Source: Plenodomus lindquistii
Taxonomy: Eukaryota; Ascomycota; Dothideomycetes; Pleosporales; Leptosphaeriaceae
Length of the DNA: 64,000 nt
Assembly: GCA_025504975.1 (NCBI GenBank)
Contig: JANUWI010000002.1
Span: 1,116,001 to 1,180,000, forward strand
Reading direction: 5' to 3'
In this document: piece after piece, positions 35,701 to 45,282 of the stretch
Layout: every line of letters starts with the position of its first letter
Position numbering within the stretch: position 1 is the first letter of the stretch
Translations under genes and position numbers: made by a program
The notes under the pieces: model-generated
What the model was told of the DNA's origin: nothing
Database searches by the model: none
Seen by the model: only the letters and a program-made list of their open reading frames with translations

Positions 35701-38700
35701 GCTTCGCTTGCCGCGGCCCTTTTTCGGGCTCTCATTGTTCAGGCCTTTTGTCGCCTTGTCTAGACCATGCACGTGCGCAAATTCGACATCCTCACGATAG
35801 TAAATGCGATGCAGAAGACACTCTATGTGCGGCTGACGTTGGTAGATTGGTATATTTTGCGACCAGCATTAGTTCTCGCAGTGTGTCGCCAAGATGATCA
35901 GCCTCAGCTGTCAGGCCTGATTGGCCCTAGCATCCACTGCAGTGATCCAGCGGATCTGCTTGGTGGCCTCCGTTTGTGACAGGCGTATTCCCTGTAGGCA
36001 AGATTGGATGGTGTTCAACAACATCGTATGGTACACCTCTACAGTTCTCATACTTGCCAAGTATCTTGCCTGGCGAATGATGCCATAGTGCTAGGCTGAG
36101 ATGCCGCATATAGGCGATTCCTCTTCCCACAATTGGGACTTGTACATTTTACTAACACGGAATAGAGACACCCGAAGCAACGATGTGCTTGTATGAGGAA
36201 CGGTGATGATGAGCTGTGACTGTCTCGATTGGCATGCACCATGTCTTCAGAAACTACAGCCTACCGCGGATGCAGTGATCGTCGCTACGCTTATATCGAA
36301 GTGCGCATTCCAATATTGACCGCCATCGTTTGTGTGCGTTTTTCATCGACTGAACGTTGACGTGACGCACTACTGTTGTCCGTAGTCCAATAACACTGAA
36401 TGGTCTCTACACTTACGGATGGAGGTCTACTTTCGTCGTAGGTCGCATGAAAAAGACGTTGTCGTCTAGTGGTAACAGTGAACATATGAGGCATCAGTTG
36501 CGCCTGTGATTGACAGTGCAGTCCTGTTATCCTGCAGTGGAGGTAGACCATGCGCCTGATGAATGTCGAAATAACTCAATGTCCTCTTCTCGCGAGATTC
36601 AGGTATACCTCTGAAAAGTATACTACTCGATTGAGCTCGCGTGTGGTCGGTAAGCTCTCCGAATGGATGGAATTGCCAGTCATCTTCAGCGGTGGAGCTT
36701 TGATAACGCAGTCAAGCTTGAACGCAACAAGACCTCCATTCGTCCTATGCCGCAAGGGAACAAACCTGACAGTGCATATGTGTGTTGCTGTACGATGCGT
36801 GTCTTCAGCACACCTGCACATGTCCGTCGCAGTGGTTCCGAGGAAATATCAACGTCGCTAGAGCGCATGCCCATGCTCGGGGAGCTGCGGAGTGTGGAGC
36901 CGGAGCAGCAGCAGCAGCAGCAGCAGCAGCTCCGCCTGAAAAGTATGATTTCCCGTACCCCGGAGCTCGATGCAGTAGACAGCTTACGTTACGTGGAATC
37001 CAGGCGAACCCGCTCAATCCTCATCTCGGTTGCTCCGCTTCGACTATGCATGAAGTCAGAAGCTCGTGGCGACCCCGTATATCGTGTACATGTTGACAAG
37101 GAATCAAACGGCTTTGGAACCATTCACCGTTTACTAGTCGAGCAAGGGATCGACCTGACTCAATCGTTCTACTTCTACCAACGAGCGACGTGCATGGGAT
37201 GGAAATAACACGAGGGATCGTAAACCTTGATTGATCCACGACCGTAGACAGATAGGACGACTTGAGATCGGGCGCGGAATGCACTTCCGGTTGCTTACCT
37301 CTTTCGGTCAGCTGCATGTCTGAGGTTACTGGGAATAGCGAGTTGGATTCGTAGGATTGCTTGGGCATCAAACGTGATATTCCATGTGTGGTGTGCGGTG
37401 CGGCAGGCTGATCGATTTTTTGATTAGCAAGAGGCGTTGCGAAACGACTGGGTCCACAACAAGGACAGAGAGTACTGTATGTCTCTGTTCAGATGACGTT
37501 GGCGTACCCGGACGACTGATGTGCTCAATCCCCTACAAACTGTGTTCATGTAACAGCCTTCCCCCGCTCTTCTCCGCTTGGGTACAATTGGTCAGTCACG
37601 ACCTTCTCAAGAGAGCAGTGCGCATGAAAAGCATCAATCAATCATTGGGCTGCCATGTGTAGCGCTTAGCTCAATGTGTGTCAGCCAAGGGGCCTCAGAT
37701 CACAGTGAGGGAAGCGAGGTCGTTCTAGACAACCACCCTGAATTGTCTGTAAACACTCCGGCTCCTACGAGAAGGTACCGAAAGCTGGACGAAGGAATCC
37801 TGTCTGTAGGGGTACCGCTCGTTCGGGCGAGCTGTCAGTAGGTCGATGAGTGGCTCCGGTGTGCGTCAGCTTTGTGGATATCTGGTTGACCCTGTATGAC
37901 CGAATCATCTAGAGGTCTTTGCCCCAGAATTCTTCAGCTAAGACGTGGCCCACAAGTTCGTTGACAACTCGTACTGGCGGCCTCATTCTTTGAACAAGTG
38001 GCGAGGATACGTATCCTACTCATGTGACGCGTGTCGACCCTGATACCATCAGCATTGATGTTGTTAGGATACTTGATAGGGAAATGTGATTCCATCTCAG
38101 CTCCGCCTGAGCTTCACTTTGTCAGTGATCGTCAAAATGACGACACAAGAAAAGTGAGGCTTCAATTGGCCTCCACCAACATCACGCCGCAACAATATTA
38201 GGAATGGCATATTCCTGGGAATTTGATCCAGCGCTTTTGAAATTGACGTCTTGAAACCAAGCATGGGAAGGCTGCACTGCGGGCGTTTGTAAGTCTAGTT
38301 CTGCGACAGTTTCTTGGCTGGTTTTTCATATCCGATCTGACGCTGGACGCCATGCAGGATCAATCTTACGTCTCCCCATATTGCATCCGCCGCCACGTAA
38401 CGTCCGAACCAAGCCTACATACTCTGAGGATGCTCGACTACAAGCAAGAGGTCTTGGAATGATTCAACATGGGTGGCCTGCTCACGATGATGGACGGAGT
38501 TTGGAAAGAGCGGACCCGACAGTCAATTGCCAGGGGTACGTGATCTGACCGTAACCGGATTCAGAGACTCCTGCAGAATCTGAAAACTCGATTCCGACAC
38601 CCATGGCTGCAAGATAACACCTGTACAACTGGTCCCGCAGGCGCCTCGAGATCGTGTTCTTGTGATGAAGAATTGTGGGGTGTGCCATGAGCGTGTGTCA

Positions 38701-40623
38701 CAATGTCTCCGATATTACCACCAAGAAGTTATTGAGAGGTGGTGTGTCGAAATTCTTGTTTGAAGCGCGTAGGGAGCACGGGCGAAATTGGCGTGGGCGC
38801 ATTGCAGGTGAGAATTGCTGAGCACGGTAAAAGATTCATGTCCATACAACATCACTAAATGTGACAGCAGTTGAACCGTACAAGTCGACCTCTCTACTCT
38901 TTGGCTCATCATCTCTCCATTCGCGCGAGCCTTCTCTGTGGCCGAAGGTATCTGACATGGTGACGCATAGCCATCTGTTCCGACGGCGAACGGCGAACAG
39001 GGCATCCATCGATCGCGATCTTACATCTCCGGATCTGTCCCGAGAATGAGGTAACATCGCGATATCTCATGCGAGAGGCTCAAACAAGACTTCTACGAAG
39101 CCGCTAGCGCCCGCGCTCACAATGTGTGGCTGTCGTCTGCGTCGCAGCATTTATGAGAAGCGATAGAGGAGAGGTGGGGTATGGTGGTGTGGAGGTTGTA
39201 GGAGAAGAGATGACATGTCGCTTCTTTGCAAGATCAGATATGCGAAGTGGTACAAGCACGCTGCTGCGTATACAATCGGTCCGATTGACCTTAAGCGTCA
39301 CCATTACCGTCGAGCTGTGCGCGACCGCGACTAAACGTTTATCAACCTCTTGTTCGCGAAATACAAGGACAAATCCGAGCTAGTGGTTGTTCCCCCATCG
39401 CTAGCTCTGCCTCGCGGCCCATCCGTTATCATTGCAGTTGTACGATCACTTAGTATAAACCTTACAAGAAGATATCCGCTCGTTACCTGCCGGTGGGATC
39501 ACGCCCGGGACGCATGCTCTCGGTTATCTGAGATAGTCGGAAATAGAGCGGTGGTTTTGGTGAAGAACACCAAGCAGTTCCAACAACGACAACGTAACTA
39601 CACAGCTACGACGTAAGTAAACTCTATTTGAAATTTGAGGAAGCACCTAGAAGGAGCTTTATAATACATAGTAGAAGACTCTTAACAATACTTCTCTCAC
39701 ATCTAATAAGCAACACCCCGATACTTCTAATGAGTACTTCAACGCCACACACACACAAGCATGTTCCACATCATCATTGTGAACTAAAAATAAATGATAC
39801 AGAACAAGAAAGGGAGCGAGTGACTTTGCAAATCCAAAGCAGGGAGGGCCTCGTGCTACATGATACGAATGCATATTTGTACTTTTCAAGCTGAGACCAA
39901 AGAACATGATAGACGATGCGGAAGAACGTCAGGTCGATTTGAGCGAGGGACAATTCCTTCGATACCGTCAGTAGACATGATGGCTCCCAGTGCAAAACCA
40001 TAACGTTCGAGGAGGCTTCAAGTGCATTCACTTTACAGGCCAGTCGTATCTCATGACAGATGGGTGGGACAGCTGAAATTTGTAATCCAATTGTCCTCTT
40101 TGAATTCGTGGTACACTGCAGTGTTTTTTTACATTTTTTTCGTCGACGCACCTGCTTTGCTCAATCGTGCAAGACACCTGGTGCAGTGTCTTTCACCATC
40201 CTCCCAACCTCCTCCGCCCAATCGGCCCTCAACGCGTAATTACAAAGAACAGCCTCGAAAAGTGCATGCAGACATGCATGCGGTGGTATCAAGTTGCCCC
40301 CTCGACCCAAGAAGTGCGCCGTATTCCGATAGATCATCACAAAATGTTGCCTTCCGAACGCCCCGCGCTAAGTCCCCAAATCAGATAAAAATCAAAGGTG
40401 ACAGGAGGAGGTGATGTTGGTGGTGGATTTGCATACGACTCCGATTGATTACATGACACGCAGTGCCACCTGAATGAATAGCCTCTGTCCGAGTGCTCAT
40501 AGGACCAGACACGTGCCGGAACGCGTTGGATCATCACCTACGCTACTCACCCACTGCAGTATTAGCTGAAGAACACTCGTCATAATCACCGTGAAAAGTA
40601 CAAAACTTAGCGCAACAATAATG
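32712..40623. other. Long gene-free stretch upstream of the AZF1-like gene (7.9 kb)
   Basis: Lies between the AZF1-like start codon and the 3' end of the SUMO ligase gene. I can support no coding gene. It contains a (CAG)8 tract at 36906-36929 and a locally AT-rich segment near 39600-39760. It may include a very long regulatory region or leader for the zinc-finger gene, undetected non-coding RNA genes, or decayed mobile elements. Confidence 0.5.
36906..36929 (+). repeat. (CAG)8 trinucleotide repeat
   Basis: Eight perfect CAG units flanked by GGAG and CTCC, so the ends are palindromic. The tract lies in an ATG-started open frame of 181 codons (36663-37208), where it would encode eight Gln. 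I see no other sign that this frame is translated. Confidence 0.9.
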
Positions 40624-42634
40624 TCAAGGAGAGGAGCCGAGATAGGTAGGATATTGTGAGGATCCCTGTCCGGGATATGGCGGCCGAGATGGAGGAGGTG
40701 GTGGCCGGTATGAGACATATGGATGGTGTAGTGGAGGTGTTGCAGACGTTGTAGAAGGTCGGGAGTAGCTTGACCGCGAGCGATAGGAAGGCGGCATGGG
40801 CGGCATGGGGCGAGTGTGGGCAGTATAATTTGAGCCCCCGAGGGGAGGCAAGTGACGACGTGGCAGATCTGGGAGGCTATTCGGGGTACTGTACGCTACC
40901 TTTTTGGCTGGCCGCACCGGCTCTTCTTCATCGCTGAGTGTCAAATCTACAACCTCAGATGTTCGCTTCTGGCCGGAGCGTGGTGCCGTTGACGAGTCCC
41001 TGGACGGAAGTGGCGGTGTGCTTAGCGATGTTGGCGTAGGAGCAGCTTCGCTCTTGATTGCCCGAATGCGATAGTCTGGTATCTCGACGAGATCCTCGTC
41101 GCTTTCCTCATCATAAGGGCCGTGGCCGTTTCTCTTTGGAGACGCATCTTTCTCGAGTGACCATTCGCCATTCGGTCCGATAGTGACCTGGTCGACGTTC
41201 CGAGCCTTGTTAAGAATTTCCTCCACATACTGGTCAACGGCCAGAGCTTCGTACGATATGGTCTTGTTGCAGATGGGACATGTCCAAGTCGGCGCTTGTT
41301 CTTGAAGCTGCAAGAATGACTCGGCGTCGAAGCATTGATTATGCGTACATACTGTCGACCTACACGGCGTTTGTATCCTCAGTGTAGAGACGGGGTCTTT
41401 CAGTGACATGACGCTGGACCCAACTTCAATGTCGGGGTCATTAGCATTTTTCATCACTATTCTGATCAGCCTAAGTTCAAATGGTGGTTGTGTGAGTCTT
41501 ACTCTCGTTCAACACGGATTGTCGCGTGATGACATTGCGAGACTTGATACGCTGTGTCAGCTCCTCAACGGAGAACTTTTTGGCCATGTAAATAAACAGG
41601 TTGTACTTCTGGTCTTGGGATTAGCAAGCAGCTCCGGCACGTTGAGGGAGGGGGATAAGAAACCTGTCTACTTGCCTTCTGCGTCAGCGCATAGGTGATT
41701 ACGAGGTTGTTGCGATGGTTAGTGGGGGTAATGCGAACAAACTCTGTGATATCGGCAGGGCGAGTTGAGCCCGGCTTGTTCTTCAGACCCTTGTAGTTGG
41801 CTTTGACCTCGTCCTGGTTGATGCGAACCTCTATCTGTGATGGAAAGGTAATGTCCAACCGGGTATATGGCGCAAGTGGTTGCTCAAGTGAAGAAAATAG
41901 CAGGAGCCGTAACGATCTGTCTGATTTGAGGCGCGCAGCAACACTTTCGGAAGGTGCCAGGGTTCGACTCATTGTCTGACGGTGACTAGGCGAGGCTATG
42001 CTGCGTTAGCAAGCAGAAGCTGTGGACAGGCAGAGAGCACACGGACCTTCCAGGGTCATGTTACTCTGGACGAGTTCGCGAATTTCGTAAAAGGGACTGT
42101 CTTTGAAGAAGTAGCCGCTGGGACCTGGCTTTCGTTAGTCTGGGTGTGCTTGACGCCTGGCCAGAACAGAGCACTGCGTACGCATTGGAGCTGGAGGCGG
42201 CAGTGATGCTGAGTGTGACGAGCCATTGGCGTGGTATCCATTGGCCATGGCGTACCCGGTCGCTGCTGGCGGCGTGGCCTGGGGGAAGGAAGGAGCCGTG
42301 GGACTGCTTGCTGTAGCTGGCGGCGGAGCGTCTCCGTGATGCTGGACCCGGTGCTGTAATCGGCGCAGCGTGTCGGCATTGCCATAGTGGACGGCGTTGT
42401 TTATGACTGGTGAAGGTGAGTTAGCAGGTGCGTCCATTATGCCAGGTCCCGTGCTGCAGCTGCGCTGGCGACGGGGTGGGAGAACATACGGCCGATGACG
42501 CGAGCCTGGAGCGCGGCCTTGTTGCCCGTCTGCGAGGAGCCTTCCTCTTTGAGAATCTTCTTGAGGTCGTTGTTGATGAGGGTGCGCGAGCGGTCGATGA
42601 TGGTGGCTGCCATCTGCTGCAGGCTGGACGCCAT
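40624..42634 (-). CDS. SIZ1: SUMO E3 ligase, SIZ/PIAS family (SAP, PINIT, SP-RING)
   Basis: Transfers SUMO from Ubc9 to nuclear targets. Six exons: 42490-42634, 42182-42406, 42047-42124, 41676-41995, 41503-41608 and 40624-41456, giving 568 residues. The N-terminal SAP-type helix pair (NNDLKKILKEEG ... ALQARVIGLINNAVHYGN) is followed by a Pro/Ala linker. The PINIT domain starts at SGYFFKDSPFYEIRELV and runs to about residue 290. The SP-RING is at about residues 318-352 (PCRSTVCTHNQCFD ... WTCPICNK). A SUMO-interacting motif, VVDLTLSDEEE, lies near residue 458, and the tail is Pro/Tyr/Ser-rich. The intron 41609-41675 begins GCAAGT after AAG, so it is best read as a GC-AG intron; it joins TQK to KYNLFIY. 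The domain order matches the family. Confidence 0.92.
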
Positions 42635-43328
42635 CGTGTGCGCAATGGCGAGTCGCGGCTCGACTCGAGGGCAGACGGAGGCGGAGGCGGAGGCGCAGGC
42701 GCAGGCGCAGACGGAGGAGGGATGGAGGCTACCAGGCGGAGCGTGGTCGCGAAGGCATTGGGGGCTGGTTGCTCATGCGGGGGGGTTTGTGTGCGTGCGG
42801 TGCAGGTGATGGAGCAAGATATGGCAGCAGGCTGAGGGCAGCAGGCTGAGGGCAGCAGTGAGGGCAGATATGTCGAGGTCCCCGTGGTCGTCGGCCGCAG
42901 CTTCTCCCCCAAACCCGCAGGTGACAGACACAGTGCGGTGCGAGACAACAAACAGCGGCCCGGCGCGAGACTGACGCGATTCCCGCAAGCCGACCACAGT
43001 CTCAGTAGAGTGCTGTTTGTCGCAGCGTCGGCACATACAAGTCTCGAGTTGCCGTCAAACAGTCCCGGCGGCACTTGCGGCAGCCGCATCGCCAGTCTCT
43101 CGTCGCAAAGTCAGCGTCCCAGGCGAACGCGATCGGGGGCACGGGCCGCCTCTTACCCAGAACCTAGCCTGACCGCCCGGCACCAGCACCAGCTTCTGCC
43201 AGTCGCCACCAAAAATAATTGCCCACCTCTCTCCAACTCGCCTTTTTCCCCTCACACGCCAAACACGGTCAACATACACACCCACACCCACACCCACACC
43301 CACACCCACACACAACCAATACTCCGCA
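42635..43328. other. Divergent promoter region with simple repeats
   Basis: About 690 bp between the SIZ1 and LLPH-like start codons. It holds a GGCGGA/GGCGCA-type short repeat near 42676-42712 and a (CCCACA)5 repeat at 43281-43310. Probably a shared promoter. Confidence 0.5.
43281..43310 (+). repeat. (CCCACA)5 hexanucleotide repeat
   Basis: Five perfect CCCACA units, 19 bp upstream of the LLPH-like start codon, so probably in its 5' UTR or core promoter. The G/C-biased hexamer is not the fungal telomere repeat TTAGGG. Confidence 0.9.
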
Positions 43329-43998
43329 ATGGCGAAGAGCGCACGAGCCAGCAGCAAAAAGGTCAACCACACAAAACTGCGCGCCCGCGTATTTGGGCCC
43401 GCTGAGAAAGCCCGCGCTGAGCGCATCCACGCCAAGCTCCTCGAGACCATCAACCAGCCCAAGCCCGAACGGACCACCATGGACGTCGAAGAGAGTAAGA
43501 GCGGCCCTGCCAATCCCCAAGCACCCTCACTGACACTACTGCAGCCTCCACCACGGAAGCCAAGGAGGATGACTTGCCCAAAGGTTCGTCTTTTCTAACT
43601 GCCTCCATACCTCGCTCCCTCTCCGACACCACCACCACCTCCCAGCACAGCGACCCAGCACAAGACGCCCGTGAGATGCGCAACCTCTGCTTCTACCTTG
43701 GCCTATGCTCCGACATTGTTGGCTTCAACGATGCCGGCCATCTCCAGTTTGCCTTTGACCCGCTTCCACCGCACTGGTTGAGTGAGAATCGAAGGCTAAC
43801 AACCACTGCTTAGACATGGAAGTTGACGGCTCTGTTTCCGCGACCCAAGCGAAGAAGTTGCGCAAGAACAAGGACAAGAGTCAGTCCAGGAAACAGCTTC
43901 GCAGGAAGCCCCAGAACAAGGTCACCTTCCCTTCTTCGCGTGGTAAAGGTGCCTTGAAGCCTTACAACGGCTCGCGTGTTGGCAAAAAGAGGGCATGA
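43329..43998 (+). CDS. LLPH/YBL028C-like nucleolar protein (DUF2423)
   Basis: A small, very basic protein of 129 residues. Exons are 43329-43494, 43545-43583 and 43814-43998; introns are 50 and 230 nt. The N-terminus MAKSARASSKKVNHTKLRA matches the DUF2423 pattern of yeast Ybl028c and animal LLPH, which associate with pre-60S ribosomes. The middle has an acidic patch. The Lys/Arg-rich C-terminus includes KKLRKNKDKSQSRKQLRRK and ends SRVGKKRA, a likely nucleolar signal. The first intron donor (GTAAGA) and the 39-nt middle exon are supported by phase. Divergent from SIZ1. Role in ribosome assembly is inferred from homologues. Confidence 0.82.
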
Positions 43999-45282
43999 TT
44001 TACGAATAATGGCGTTTCCCTGGATTCAGCATTTCTCGGCGTTCTTCACTACATTGCTGCCTAAGAATGGCATACCGGATTTTGGATGATACCACGTCTT
44101 TGGACGACGTTCGCACGTAGTACAATTTCAAGAGTCATACATTTACACCTACACTTTGACCCTACACATACCGCACCGTCATCTCCCGTTTGCGCCCACT
44201 CTTCCTCCATCCTGAAAGACGAAAACTCACACTGATTGTTGCCCCATTCACATTTTCCCTATACCCTGTGGCATTGGACAGTGCCAACAATCTCCCTTGA
44301 ATTACAATGTCAAATTCACACGGCAGGTGCGTTTGGTCACCCGCTAGGTGAACCCTGGTCGCAGCCAAGCGTGTAGTACTCACTACATAAACCAAGCCGC
44401 CCCCACAACCTCTCATCACACGTACAGCTTTTTACAACCACTGCCCCTACCATGGCCAACCTCTTGACGAGCTGCTTGTGGAAATGATTATAACGTCACT
44501 TCAGTAGTTGTGTGAGCGCAGCCTTGGCGCGGTCACGTACTCTGTGAGTGTTGTCGTCATGCATCCTAGTGATCGATGAATTGTAATGTAACAACATATC
44601 CCACGAAAAGATGTCGCGAGGAGGCGGAGGTACCAATGTTATGATGACCACGCCTGTTTTGAGACCCTCCTCATCTGATTGATAGCTCATCCACCCTTCT
44701 ATATTGTGGCCGTATCTTAAATCTCTCAGATGCTCATGAACTAAGAACCAGGTGCAGCGTGCATCGACGCAGAGTATAGTGGGTGATGCTGCTTGTGGTC
44801 GTCTATCGACTCTGCGTCCCAAACAGTGTCGCTTCAAGTCTTTTTGGTGTGGTCTAGCAGATCCAAAGCAGCGGTTCTAGCAGCCACCTACAGGCGCACC
44901 TGCAGCATGCTCGTCCCCGCAGACTCGACTGACAACATCACATGGACACCCCACAAAATCCTCTGTAGCACCATTTCCCACGCGCCACCCATCCTCAGAC
45001 ATTGTCGCCATGGCAGACCCCAAGGTAGGAAGGCCGATTCTTGCGCAGTCGTCTGATGGCCATTCCAGGGGTTTCGGGCCTGTACCGGCGTCACGCGCCC
45101 GGCGAGGGTAAGCCACCAAGGCTGGGGCTCCACTGTCCAAGCTCGCTTCCCCAGACTCATTTAGCAATGGATGATGCGCCTCCATGAATGCGCTGCCCCC
45201 GCATTGGTCTTCTCACAGAGGCGTACTTCCACCGTTACTCACCTGACGCCGCCGCATTCTCATTGTCATCTTTCAAGCAGTC
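43999..45282. other. Intergenic, about 1.3 kb, upstream of GH31
   Basis: Holds the LLPH-like 3' UTR and the GH31 promoter. A GTAAGC at 45107-45112 and an AAGCAG at 45276-45281 could bound a 5' UTR intron of the GH31 gene. A tiny ATG frame at 45010 followed by GTAGGA does not join the GH31 frame. No further gene seen. Confidence 0.45.

Noticed and set aside
43281..43310. CCCACA repeat as an internal telomere-like tract
   Set aside because: The fungal telomere unit is TTAGGG; this hexamer does not match in either strand.
45010..45110. ATG GCA GAC CCC AAG followed by GTAGGA, as an upstream coding exon of GH31
   Set aside because: Joining it through the available splice sites brings a stop codon (TCA TGA) before the GH31 frame. 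The family's usual N-terminus starts at 45283.
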